Origin: JAKALX01 sp964508715
GTDB lineage: Bacteria > Chloroflexota > Dehalococcoidia > Tepidiformales > Tepidiformaceae
NCBI GenBank assembly: GCA_964508715.1
Contig: CAZDUX010000006.1
Coordinates: 62,001-126,000, forward strand
DNA length: 64,000 nt
Direction of reading: 5' to 3'
Shown here: one piece after another, positions 41,447-49,865 of the stretch
How positions within the stretch are numbered: the stretch's first letter is position 1
How the letters are laid out: the number at the start of each line of letters is the position of its first letter
Position numbers and translations under genes: made by a program
The notes under the pieces: model-generated
The model's database searches: none
Told to the model about the DNA's origin: nothing
Seen by the model: only the letters and a program-made list of their open reading frames with translations

Positions 41447-42112
41447 CTACAGCGTGATCCCGATGGGCGAGAGGATGTGCTCCTTCGTCCAGTCCCAGGG
41501 GTGCGCTTCGGCGAAGTGGAGCAGGTACTCCTGCCCCATCTTGGGTACGAGAAGTGCGGCGAGCGGGATGAGGGTACTCCTCCAGCCAGCAGGGACGGCG
41601 CCCGGGAACCACTTCATGACCACCACGCAGTAGAGCCACCAGTTCTCGAAAAGGTTCGGGAAGATGAAGAGGAGGATGTGTGCGCCCCAGACCTCGAAGA
41701 GGAGGGCGCCGGCGAGGCGGAAGCAGAACAGCGCGGCCGCGGTCAGGCGCATCCAGGGGTTGGCCCAGCGCCATGCCACGACGAGCTCGAGGATGTAGTA
41801 CCAGGAGTCGAGAAGCTTGTCGGTCTCGGCATAGTGGCCGGCGAAGCCCCCGAGCCCCACGAGTTCGATGAGGATCACATCGGCCGCATCGAGGAGCATC
41901 GCGATGATCCCTCCAGCGAGCCAGTAACGAAGGATGAGGAGCGGAACGATGAGCCGGATGGCGATGATCACGAGTTCGCCGCCGCTGATTGGCGCCCCCG
42001 CGAGCCTGGCCGCCCAGAGGCCTGCGATGATGAGCGGCACGGAGCCAGCGAGCAGGACCCCTGCCCGGGGCAACACGTTCAAGCGGGGCGGATAGGTCGC
42101 GTCCGTCGTCAT
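41447..42112 (-). CDS. Integral membrane protein of unknown function
   Basis: A 221-residue protein with about five or six hydrophobic segments (for example AGVLLAGSVPLIIAGLWAA, then LVIIAIRLIVPLLIL and IIAMLLDAADVILIELVGLG). Asp and Glu within the third segment, Trp-rich loops (NPWMRL, ENWWLYC) and a conserved-looking HPWDWTKEHIL tail are the main marks. No transport or enzyme motif is recognised. An alternative ATG at 42139 would add 9 residues. Confidence 0.65.
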   Translation of the reverse strand: MTTDATYPPRLNVLPRAGVLLAGSVPLIIAGLWAARLAGAPISGGELVIIAIRLIVPLLILRYWLAGGIIAMLLDAADVILIELVGLGGFAGHYAETDKLLDSWYYILELVVAWRWANPWMRLTAAALFCFRLAGALLFEVWGAHILLFIFPNLFENWWLYCVVVMKWFPGAVPAGWRSTLIPLAALLVPKMGQEYLLHFAEAHPWDWTKEHILSPIGITL

Positions 42113-42139
42113 GTCACTGTCCCCGCCCGTGCCCTCCAC

Positions 42140-42495
42140 GGCGGCCTGGCGATGCGCGCGCGGATGGTTGAAGGACTATGCTCCCTGTAACGGGTATCGG
42201 CGCACGTGGCCGCGGCCGTAGCGGAAGGATGGCCGCTGCTCGAGGGTGTGCCGCGGTCACGGCGCGGGTGGCGTGTCACCCCAGGCTGCCCAGGAGTGCG
42301 GCCACGGCATAGACGAGCAGCTTCGTCAGTAGGCTCATCGCGCACCATGCTGCGCGTGGCGGGACCCCGCGGGCAGGGCCGGAGGGCTCGATTGCCCTGA
42401 GCCGGTTGGCACACGGCAAGCAGGGGTCTCGTGGGCCATCACCGTTGCTGCGATAGACCCGTTCCCCGGCGGGACGCGCGTGGGATGATCGCCGC
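42140..42495. other. Intergenic stretch without a supported gene
   Basis: About 356 bases between divergent genes. I see only a 20-codon minus-strand frame (42276-42338, hydrophobic MSLLTKLLVYAVAALLGSLG) with no ribosome site or -10 box, and a GATGAT sequence 6 bases before the deacetylase ATG that could be a weak -10 element. No RNA gene fold is apparent. Confidence 0.5.
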
Positions 42496-43386
42496 ATGAG
42501 GGGGTTACTCCGCTTCATTACTGCGTGCGCGGTGAGCGCCGCGCTCTTTTCGAGCTGTACGAATGACGGGAGCAGTCCATCGGTCACGCCGGCTCCGAGC
42601 ATGACGGCGGGTGCGACGCCAACCGCCACGGCGACGCCAACGCTGACGCCGTCACCGGCCCCCACGAAGCCGGTGCCAACGGCGACCCCTACGAACGTGC
42701 CGCCGACGCCGAGTCCAACGCCGAGGCCTTCGCCGGTGGCCCCGGCCGGGGGCGTCCTCTACGAGCACGGTGACCGGAGTTCGAACCTCGTGGCGCTCAC
42801 GCTCGACATGGGTGGCCGGGTCGACCCGGCACCCGAGATCATGGCGTGGCTCGTGGAACACCACGTTCCCGCCACGATTTTTATGACGGGCGCAATGGCC
42901 GAGAACGTGAACACCGATGCCGGGCGCGAGGTATTGAAGGTAGTTGGCAGCCACCCGGAGCTGTTCGACCTCGGCAACCATAGCTACAGCCACCCCGACT
43001 TCCGGGACCTGACGGCGGCCCAGGTGGCGGATGAGCTCTCCCGCACGGAGGCGGCCATCGCGCGGGTGACATCGCGCAGTCCGCGCCCGTTCTTCCGGCC
43101 CCCCTACGGCGCGCAGAATGCGACGGTGGTGGCGCGCGTGGCGGCGAACGGCTACCCGGCGACAATCATGTGGGATGTCGACACGATCGACTGGATGCCA
43201 GAGAGCGATGGCGGCCCAACGACAGACCAGATGGTGGCAAAGGTTGCTGCGAAGGCACAGGGCGGGTCGATCGTCCTCATGCACCTCGGTGGTTACAACA
43301 CGCTCGAGGCGCTCCCGCAGATCGTTCGTGCGTTGCGGGCAAAGGGGCTCGAGCCGGCGAGGCTGAGCCAGGTCGTTGGCCCGTAG
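42496..43386 (+). CDS. Lipoprotein with polysaccharide-deacetylase (NodB) domain, altered metal motif
   Basis: A 296-residue protein with a lipoprotein signal (lipobox LFSSC, Cys21), then a Thr/Pro-rich spacer (about residues 28-85) suited to crossing the cell wall. The NodB domain follows. Motif 1, normally TFDDG, reads LTLDMGG: the catalytic Asp104 stays but the metal-binding Asp is Met105. Motif 2 HSYSHP (both His), motif 3 RPPYG and motif 5 LMHLGG are intact. NodB enzymes remove N- or O-acetyl groups from peptidoglycan or other glycans. With the changed motif it may be inactive, use another ligand or bind glycan only. Confidence 0.85.
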   Translation: MRGLLRFITACAVSAALFSSCTNDGSSPSVTPAPSMTAGATPTATATPTLTPSPAPTKPVPTATPTNVPPTPSPTPRPSPVAPAGGVLYEHGDRSSNLVALTLDMGGRVDPAPEIMAWLVEHHVPATIFMTGAMAENVNTDAGREVLKVVGSHPELFDLGNHSYSHPDFRDLTAAQVADELSRTEAAIARVTSRSPRPFFRPPYGAQNATVVARVAANGYPATIMWDVDTIDWMPESDGGPTTDQMVAKVAAKAQGGSIVLMHLGGYNTLEALPQIVRALRAKGLEPARLSQVVGP

Positions 43387-43484
43387 GGAGCGTGCTCACT
43401 ACCGATACGTGTCAGGTTAGGCCCTGGTACAGATTCTGCGGGTCTTTTACCGGCGGTTTGCGAAATTGCAATCCCCGGCGTGCT

Positions 43485-43640
43485 ACTGTGCCTGTGCCGA
43501 ATCCCGCCGCCAGCCGGTGGGAGCGGGGGAACCAGTTCCCGGTTGGGGTGAATTGCGCATTTCGCGCAGAGGCGACTTCCGACGCCGAACCCGTCAGCTA
43601 ACCTCGCAGGCGTTCGGGAGGATATGTTCTTGTCCTCCCT
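43485..43640 (+). ncRNA. Cyclic-di-AMP (ydaO/yuaA-type) riboswitch with expression-platform hairpin
   Basis: The segment contains hallmark blocks of the ydaO class in order: GCCGAATCCCGCCG, GCGGGGGAACC, GGGGTGAATT, GCGACTTCCGACGCCGAACC and CCGTCAGCTAACCTCGCAGG. Terminal pairing GCCTG (43490-43494) with CAGGC (43607-43611) closes helix P1. A hairpin GGGAGGA/TCCTCCC (43616-43622 with 43633-43639) follows at once and can act as the terminator or anti-terminator. In known members ligand binding turns expression off, and targets are mostly cell-wall enzymes and osmolyte transporters. The gene downstream starts at 43710. Confidence 0.88.
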
Positions 43641-43709
43641 TGTCAACAGGTGATTTCCGGTGGCGGCTGGCAGCGGCTGGCCTCCGCCGAACGTGGGAGG
43701 AATCCGCAC

Positions 43710-44198
43710 ATGCAGTTTTCAGGGACGTTTTCGCCCTCGGGCGCCGCATTTGCCGGTGTCCGCCGCCAGGCCGCCCAGGACCCGATAGCAGAGGCGCGCC
43801 AGCTCCTCCATGCCGCCGCTCGCGTCCCGTTCGCGGCGGCCCGCCCGCTCCAGTGGCGCACCAGCTTCGCGCAGCACGTGGGCGCTGCCCGCGAGGCCCT
43901 GCACCGGCATATCTCCAGGTCTGCGCGCGGCGATTCGCCGATGAGCGAGATCGAGCGCGACGAGCCGCGTCTGAAACCGGTGATCGAGCGGCAGCGGGCC
44001 GAGCACGGCACGCTTTCGCGCCAGGCCGATGAACTGGTTGCCGAGGCGTCTCTCGTGAGCGATGTCGATATCTGGCGGATGATCGACCTTGGTGAGCGCG
44101 CCATCCTCCTCGAGATGGCACTGGCCCGCCATCACAACCGTCTCGTCCGCCTCGTCTACGAAAACACCAATCGCGAACTCGGCGGGGAAGCGGGTTAG
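43710..44198 (+). CDS. Helical protein of unknown function under riboswitch control
   Basis: A 162-residue protein with a GGGAGG ribosome site 9 bases before its ATG. The sequence is strongly helical. Histidines and acidic residues recur at helix positions (AQHVGAAREALHRHISRS, RAEHGTLSRQADELV, EMALARHHNRLVRLVYEN), which loosely recalls hemerythrin-like four-helix bundles, but the full HHE ligand set is not seen. No signal peptide is visible. The c-di-AMP riboswitch in its leader suggests a role in wall or osmotic homeostasis, as does the cell-envelope neighbourhood. Confidence 0.7.
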   Translation: MQFSGTFSPSGAAFAGVRRQAAQDPIAEARQLLHAAARVPFAAARPLQWRTSFAQHVGAAREALHRHISRSARGDSPMSEIERDEPRLKPVIERQRAEHGTLSRQADELVAEASLVSDVDIWRMIDLGERAILLEMALARHHNRLVRLVYENTNRELGGEAG

Positions 44199-44230
44199 TA
44201 CACGGGATCCGGGCAGACCCCCTTACCCTG

Positions 44231-44257
44231 GCCGGGCACTAACAGACAGTGCCCGGC
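44231..44257. terminator. Bidirectional terminator hairpin (10-bp stem)
   Basis: GCCGGGCACT and AGTGCCCGGC enclose a 7-base loop. The hairpin overlaps the last codons of the minus-strand gene ending at 44239 and follows the plus-strand stop at 44198. Confidence 0.75.
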
Positions 44258-46248
44258 TTCGGTATGCAGCCCGGAGGAGACGTTGGCGGGGCCACCGTCT
44301 CCGGTGGGCCGGGTGGTGGAAAGACGATGACCTGCGTTGGCGTTGGTGTTGGTGTTGCGGTGGGCGTTGACGTTGGTCGCGGTGTCTCGGTTGGCCGTGG
44401 TGTGGGCGTCGGAGCCGGTCGCGGTGTCTCTGTCGGTTGTGGGGTTGGCGCCGGGGGCTCGATAACGCCCGCACTCCCAGGGGTGGCCACGGGTTGTGCC
44501 GGAGTGGGGGGTTCTACCGGAACAGGCGAGGCGGGAGCCGCTGAGGGTGAGGGCGTGGATGGAGCAACAGCACCCGCAGGAACAGGCGTGGGCGTCACGG
44601 CAGGCGATGTCGCGGCCGGTGAGTGACCGGCCTCTCCCGTGATGAACGCGGTCGGCGCCGGACCTTGCCCGCTCGCTCCACCGCGTACGACCGTGAACGC
44701 GGCCACTGCCAGTAGTGCCATCGCCAGCCCGCCGGCGCCGATTGCAAACCAGCGGACGAGTGGCGGCCGGCCGGTCGGGCCCGACGGGTCGGATGGAGGA
44801 AGGGGGCGCGCAGGCGGATCAGCGAACGGGAGCGGGAGTGCCTTCCATCGCCGGGTTTGCGACTTTGCGGCGCGGGCCATGCCGCTGGCAGGGAGCAGAC
44901 CTTTCGCAGCCCGTGCGGGCGTTGATTGGCTGTGGCCTTTGCCTGGCCTTCCCGGCCCGGCCATCTCTGCCGGGGTGAGCCCAACCGGCAATCGTTCGGG
45001 CGCGACCAGGCCCGCCGGATCACCGAGCCCGTCGTAGAAGCCCGGCTCGGAAACCTGGGCGTATGCCGACAGGATACGGCCGGTGGGCGGGCTTTCGAGG
45101 AATGCCTCGATCGCGCCGTCGAGCAGTCCCTGGTCGAGCCGCTCGAGGAATGCCGCCAGGGCGTCGCGCGGGATGGCGGCGAATGCGGTGCGGAGCGACG
45201 AGTCGATCCGGAAGACGGTCACGTCCCAGGTCCCGGCGACAGTGGTGGTTGCGTAACGGCGGCGGCGCCTTGGTGCGATCGCCTGGCCAAATGGCGAACG
45301 CGGCGGAGGCCACCCGGGGCCGGTGGGGTCACTGCCATCGGTTTCGATGCCCAGCGGATCCTGACCGCGGGCGACACGTGCGAGCGGTGCGAGATCGCGT
45401 TCGCCGGTGAGCGGTGCGAGGGCATGGATGGCGGCAGCCGCGGCAGCCTGGAAGTGGTCACCGGCACGAATCGTCGCTCCACCGGCCAACCTGAGAAGAG
45501 CGTTACGGCCGCCCGAGTAGAGATCGACGCCGTAGGCTTCGCGGCGGATGCGGTGGCCATAGCGCTCGATTCCGGGTAAGAGGGTGACCTCGAGTTCGGG
45601 CGGCAGGCGAGACGGGCCGTCCCTGAGCGCCGTGGCACAGGCCCGCGCTCCCCCGGCCGCGAGTGCCGCCGCCGCCATGAGCCTTTGGCCGCGGGCGTAA
45701 TCGCCACAGAGTTCCAGCCGGCCGGGCCGGGGCCGCACGTACACGCCCTGCGATACGGGGTGCTCGATGATGAGCGCGAACGCCGGTGCGAAGGTGTGTG
45801 CGAAGAGCCACGCGGCCTCGTCGTTGAGGGCTGCGGGCATGGCTGCGCTGATGTGCGTCGAGTAGCCGTCGAGGTGATGGCGGCGGCCGAGTGAGCGTTC
45901 CAGTGTCCGGCGCCCATCTTCGGCCCAGGCTGCCAGTTCGGCGGCGAAGCCGGGCCGGACGGTTATCGGCGGCGAGGCGATCTCGGCCTCAGCTTCGTCG
46001 CAGGTGACGGCAAGGCCGGAGCGGAGGCGGTAGGCGTTGCGGTCGCCGGGGTCGAGCCTTTTCCCATCGAGCCGGAGGGTGTGGATGAGGTCGCGAAAGT
46101 CGGTGTGGGAACCCCGGGCAGAGCGGACGACGTACTCGTGTTCGACGCCAACGAGTGCACCGGCGCGCAGCTCGGAGGGTGCGCCGAACCCGAGCGCTGC
46201 GGCAAGCCCACCGCCAGCCGGGCTGGTAGCTGTCGTCGTCGCGGCCAC
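44239..46248 (-). CDS. Membrane-anchored glutamate-cysteine-ligase-like (GCS2/amidoligase-type) protein with Pro/Thr-rich tail
   Basis: A 669-residue three-part protein. Residues about 20-400 resemble the carboxylate-amine ligase fold: VGVEHEYVV (E-x-E metal motif) near residue 33, DEAEAEIASPPITV near 83, YSTHISAAMP near 127 and RLELCGDYARGQRLM near 178. A linker leads to one membrane segment (about 503-527, FAIGAGGLAMALLAVAAFTVV). About 140 residues of Pro/Thr repeat (PTPT, PTETPRP) end in PPGCIPKPGTVC. The enzyme-like domain would face the cytoplasm and the tail would cross the wall. Catalysis is inferred; the acceptor is unknown. Confidence 0.65.
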   Translation of the reverse strand: MAATTTATSPAGGGLAAALGFGAPSELRAGALVGVEHEYVVRSARGSHTDFRDLIHTLRLDGKRLDPGDRNAYRLRSGLAVTCDEAEAEIASPPITVRPGFAAELAAWAEDGRRTLERSLGRRHHLDGYSTHISAAMPAALNDEAAWLFAHTFAPAFALIIEHPVSQGVYVRPRPGRLELCGDYARGQRLMAAAALAAGGARACATALRDGPSRLPPELEVTLLPGIERYGHRIRREAYGVDLYSGGRNALLRLAGGATIRAGDHFQAAAAAAIHALAPLTGERDLAPLARVARGQDPLGIETDGSDPTGPGWPPPRSPFGQAIAPRRRRRYATTTVAGTWDVTVFRIDSSLRTAFAAIPRDALAAFLERLDQGLLDGAIEAFLESPPTGRILSAYAQVSEPGFYDGLGDPAGLVAPERLPVGLTPAEMAGPGRPGKGHSQSTPARAAKGLLPASGMARAAKSQTRRWKALPLPFADPPARPLPPSDPSGPTGRPPLVRWFAIGAGGLAMALLAVAAFTVVRGGASGQGPAPTAFITGEAGHSPAATSPAVTPTPVPAGAVAPSTPSPSAAPASPVPVEPPTPAQPVATPGSAGVIEPPAPTPQPTETPRPAPTPTPRPTETPRPTSTPTATPTPTPTQVIVFPPPGPPETVAPPTSPPGCIPKPGTVC

Positions 46249-46259
46249 GGGGAGCCCCG

Positions 46260-46592
46260 CTACCTGGTCTTGGGTTTTGCTGGCTTCTGGCCGGGTGTGC
46301 CTTCATCGGAGACGGCGATGCTGGAGGGTTCCGTGAAGTTGCTGTTCACCCCGGGGTCGCCAATGGCGATACCGGTTGCCTGGCCGGTGCCGTGATCGCG
46401 GTACGATGGCATCGGGCTTTCGCTCACCTGCCCGGCAGCCGGTGCCCTGCCCGTAGGCAGCCCGGAGTGGGTCTCGCGCGGCTCCACGGTTTGTTGGGGG
46501 CTTGCACCCGGGGCATCGCGCCCGGTGGCGATGCCAGTCGCGACGTCGCGAGCCTGTGATTCTCCCGCCTGTCCGCCTTCCTTTTCTCCCAC
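46260..46592 (-). CDS. Disordered hypothetical protein (110 aa)
   Basis: A Gly/Thr/Pro/Ser-rich hydrophilic protein with a near-repeat (ATGIATGRD and ATGIAIGDPG). The GTG start at 46592 has an excellent TAGGAGGGAG ribosome site. It ends 11 bases before the start of the ligase-like gene, and the PBP gene lies just upstream on the same strand, so all three may be one operon. No family is recognised; disorder suggests a linker or scaffold role. Confidence 0.55.
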   Translation of the reverse strand: MGEKEGGQAGESQARDVATGIATGRDAPGASPQQTVEPRETHSGLPTGRAPAAGQVSESPMPSYRDHGTGQATGIAIGDPGVNSNFTEPSSIAVSDEGTPGQKPAKPKTR

Positions 46593-46660
46593 GACACTCC
46601 CTCCTATTGGATTTCCGGGTAGCTGCCATGCGGAAGCGTAACATGGGCGTCAATGGGGTA

Positions 46661-48697
46661 TCACTTCATGGCGACGAGGGTGATGTCGCGCGCTATCGGC
46701 CCTGCTTCGACGGAACCTGACTGGCCCTCATCGAGGACGACGACGGTGATTGCACGGGGAGCGTTCGCCGGTGACATCGCAACAAACAGGACGTGCGATT
46801 GCGCTCCAGCGTCTTCGGCCGTGCCCGATTTCCCGGCGAAATCGGTGTACCCGGCGAGTGCGAAGGCCGTCGAGGCGGTGCCGGTCGCACTGGTCACGAG
46901 CTTGAGGCCGAGGAGGAGCGCATCGTGCTGGGGTGGTGTGAGTGGCAGTGTGCCCCGGTCTGTCGCGGGTTGGCCTGCGAGGAGCACGGGCACGCGCAGG
47001 TCGTTGTTGATGAAGGCGCTGTAGGCATTCGCCAGCTGGAGCGGGGTGATGAGCAGGTCGCCCTGGCCGATGGCGAGGTTCACCTCGTCGCCGGGGTACC
47101 AGGGATCCTTCGAATGCAGTTTCTTCCAGGCGGCGTCGGGCACCTGGCCGTCTTCTTCGCCGATGCCAACGATGCCGGTTGGCGCGCCGAAGCCGAACTG
47201 GCGGGCCATTTTCGAAAGCGCACCGTCGGTCTTGTTGTAGAGCGTGAGGCCGATTTCGTAGAAGACAGGGTTGCAGGAGCGCATGAGCCCCTGGGAGATG
47301 GTGAGTTCGCCCTGGGCACCTTCCCAGTTGCGCCGCGGCGGGTTGAGGCCCGTCCAGATCGCCGAGCACTCGATCCGGTCGGTAGGTGTGTAGCCGCCGT
47401 AGACCATGCCAGCGGCCCCGGTGATGAGCTTGAACGTGGACCCGGCCGAATAGAGGCCAGTCGTCGCGCGGTTGTTGAGCGGCCCGCCGGGTGTCTTCGT
47501 GATCGCATCGAGTGCGGCCGCGTCGTTTCGTTCGAAGGCGTCGGGATCGAATGAGGGGGAGCTATTGAGGGCGAGGATGGTGTTGGTACGCGGGTCGATG
47601 ACGACGGCGGCACCAGCGCGGCTGCCGAGCCTTCCCTGGGCGGCGCGCAGTGTCTCGGCGTCGAGCGTCGTTTGCACGTCCTTCCCGGCAACGTACTGGC
47701 GCGTCATAAGGGTCTTGACGGTGGTCGTGCCGTCGGCTTCGACGAGGCGGAGATCGCCGCCGGGTTTTCCGGCGAGGATGGCATCCTCGGCCTTCTCGAT
47801 GCCGATGGCGCCGGTTCGATCGCCGATGCGTGCACCGGTGCCCTCGAGCTTGTCGAGTTCCTCGGCTGTGAGTTCGCGCGTGTAGCCGACGACGTGTGCG
47901 GCGGCCGCCCCGAGCGGATGGACGCGCTGCGATTCGAAGTAAAGGATGATGCCCGGCACGGCGCCGATGAGGGCGGCTGCCTGCTCCTTTTTCTCGTCGG
48001 GTACGGGGCCAACGGCGACGCGCTGTGACTGGCCCGCGCCGCTCGAGAACGCCTTGTCGACCTGGTCCTTCGTGAAACCGAGAGCGACGATCTGTGTCGT
48101 CACAAGCTGGCGGTCGGTGATGATGCTGCGGTTGAGGCCGAGCATGCGGACATCCTTCGTAGCAGCAAGCTGGATGCCGTGGCGGTCGAGGATCATGCCT
48201 CGTGTGGGCCGCTGGATGGTGCTCTTGAAGGTCCGGCCGTTGACGAGGTCGGGGTGGATGGCGGTCGGATCCCATGCGACGAGCCACGAGGTGGGGCCGC
48301 GGGTAAGCACCAGGTTAGTGGAGTATTCGAAGTTGCCGAAATAGGCTGTGGAGAGATGGACGGAGAGGGTTGCTGCGCCATCCTTTGCCGAGGTTGTTTT
48401 CGCGGAGAGCGCGGTTTGCGTTGTCTCGGTGCTGAAGCGGTCGTAGGCGGCGGCGAAGACCTGATAAGGGGTGGCCCGTTGCGATGGTGCATCGAGCAGC
48501 AGGTAGAGGCCGTTGGTGTCGCCCGATGACCAGGCCGCGGCGAACGCATCGGCAGTGGCCCTGGCAGAACCGGGCTGGGCGGTTGCGGTTGCGGCCGGCG
48601 ATGCTGCACCGGAGGCGCCCATGAGCAGGCGTACCCCCGCCACAATCCCTCCGGCGACGAGCCCAACAACCACGGCAACGACAAAGACGCCGCGCAT
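46661..48697 (-). CDS. Class B penicillin-binding protein with MecA_N-like domain
   Basis: A 678-residue peptidoglycan transpeptidase. An N-terminal membrane anchor (residues 3-25) is followed by an NTF2-like domain as in MecA/PBP3 (about 48-160, ATADAFAAAWSSGDTNGLYL). The dimerisation domain (RPTRGMILDRHG near 173) and the transpeptidase come next. Active-site motifs are SAGSTFK (Ser near 420), RSCN near 471 and KSGTAE near 620. It acts outside the membrane in wall synthesis. MecA_N-type class B PBPs often have low beta-lactam affinity, but resistance cannot be read from this sequence. The start at 48697 follows AGGAGAGG. Confidence 0.9.
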   Translation of the reverse strand: MRGVFVVAVVVGLVAGGIVAGVRLLMGASGAASPAATATAQPGSARATADAFAAAWSSGDTNGLYLLLDAPSQRATPYQVFAAAYDRFSTETTQTALSAKTTSAKDGAATLSVHLSTAYFGNFEYSTNLVLTRGPTSWLVAWDPTAIHPDLVNGRTFKSTIQRPTRGMILDRHGIQLAATKDVRMLGLNRSIITDRQLVTTQIVALGFTKDQVDKAFSSGAGQSQRVAVGPVPDEKKEQAAALIGAVPGIILYFESQRVHPLGAAAAHVVGYTRELTAEELDKLEGTGARIGDRTGAIGIEKAEDAILAGKPGGDLRLVEADGTTTVKTLMTRQYVAGKDVQTTLDAETLRAAQGRLGSRAGAAVVIDPRTNTILALNSSPSFDPDAFERNDAAALDAITKTPGGPLNNRATTGLYSAGSTFKLITGAAGMVYGGYTPTDRIECSAIWTGLNPPRRNWEGAQGELTISQGLMRSCNPVFYEIGLTLYNKTDGALSKMARQFGFGAPTGIVGIGEEDGQVPDAAWKKLHSKDPWYPGDEVNLAIGQGDLLITPLQLANAYSAFINNDLRVPVLLAGQPATDRGTLPLTPPQHDALLLGLKLVTSATGTASTAFALAGYTDFAGKSGTAEDAGAQSHVLFVAMSPANAPRAITVVVLDEGQSGSVEAGPIARDITLVAMK

Positions 48698-49865
48698 CGC
48701 CTCTCCTGGCCCGAACCGGCCACGCCCCGCGCTCCGGATTGTAACAGCGCTTGCCATCCTGCTCGCCGTCCTTTCCCTGGCGGCGGCCTGCGGTGGTGAT
48801 TCGAAGAAACAGGCGGCGAATGGTGAAGCGACAAAGGCGCCCTCGGGGCCTGGCCCTGCAATAACCAGGCCGTCGCCCACGGGTGAGCCGCGGACCGTGC
48901 GGCTCGGCTTCAGCACTCTCCCTCCCCAGCAGACGAGCGATGCCTACATTGGTGCTTTTGCGACTGCCGCCCAGTATGCCGACGTTATCCTCATCCAGCG
49001 TGCGCCACCGTGGGAGGAGTTCCTCCCGGATGGGAGTGTCTCGCAGCAGACGGCTGATAACACGCGCGTGGAGACGCAGCTCCTCGACCAGTACTCGAAC
49101 CTGAAGCGGTACTACGCGATCGATCCGACGGACGGGGTCGTTCAGCGCAGCCGGATCGCCAACCTGCCACCGAGTGTCGATCCACAGGCCGGGTTTGCCG
49201 ACCCGGGAATTCGCGAGGCGTTCCTCGCCTACACCACGTACGTGGCGAAGAACTACCACCCGGACTACCTGGCGCTCGGTGTCGAGATCAATATGCTCTA
49301 TGAGCGCGCGCCCAGGCAGTTTGATGCCTTCGTGAGCCTCTACAAAGAGGCCTACGATGTAGCGAAGGCGGCGAGCCCGAAGACGAAGATCTTCCCCACG
49401 TTCCAGATAGAGGACCTCGAGGGCACCTTCGGGACCATCCACCCGCCGCACTGGGAGGTACTCGATCCGTTCCGCGGGAAGATGGACGCGCTCGCGATTA
49501 GCACCTACCCGTTCCTTGCCCAGGTGCGCAGCGCGGCTGACATCCGCCCCGACTACTACTCGCAGTTCAAGGATCACTGGGATGGCGAGATCTTCATCTC
49601 CGAGACGGGCTACGCGTCGGCGCCGGTGGAGGGCCAGGTCAACGTGGGCACCGAGGAGGATCAGCAGGCCTACCTGGTGCGGCTGCTCGACGAGGCTGAG
49701 AAGAACCATTTCAGCATGGTCATCTGGTTCGCGGCGCTCGACCCGGCATTCGCCCAGACTGGCGCGGCCTCGGTCTTCAAGGATATCGGCCTGCGCAAGA
49801 GCGATGGCGCAAACAAGCTGGCCTGGACTACCTGGGAGGAGTGGGCGAGGCGGCCCCTGAAGTGA
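48621..49865 (+). CDS. Lipoprotein with glycosidase-like TIM barrel
   Basis: A 414-residue protein. An N-terminal signal ends in the lipobox LSLAAAC (Cys57 from the ATG at 48621), followed by a charged spacer. The barrel has FSTLPPQ, YLALGVEINMLYERAP (Glu at strand 4) and EIFISETGYASAP (Glu at strand 7), the usual positions of the two catalytic acids in clan GH-A enzymes such as GH53-like galactanases. The ATG at 48621 has a GGAGG site but lies inside the divergent PBP gene, overlapping it by 77 bases. Without that start no normal initiator precedes the signal peptide. Confidence 0.72.
   Translation: MSRRTPATIPPATSPTTTATTKTPRIASPGPNRPRPALRIVTALAILLAVLSLAAACGGDSKKQAANGEATKAPSGPGPAITRPSPTGEPRTVRLGFSTLPPQQTSDAYIGAFATAAQYADVILIQRAPPWEEFLPDGSVSQQTADNTRVETQLLDQYSNLKRYYAIDPTDGVVQRSRIANLPPSVDPQAGFADPGIREAFLAYTTYVAKNYHPDYLALGVEINMLYERAPRQFDAFVSLYKEAYDVAKAASPKTKIFPTFQIEDLEGTFGTIHPPHWEVLDPFRGKMDALAISTYPFLAQVRSAADIRPDYYSQFKDHWDGEIFISETGYASAPVEGQVNVGTEEDQQAYLVRLLDEAEKNHFSMVIWFAALDPAFAQTGAASVFKDIGLRKSDGANKLAWTTWEEWARRPLK

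Noticed and set aside
42276..42338. 20-residue hydrophobic micropeptide on the minus strand
   Set aside because: There is no ribosome site, no -10 box at leaderless distance and no neighbour that explains it; chance is sufficient.
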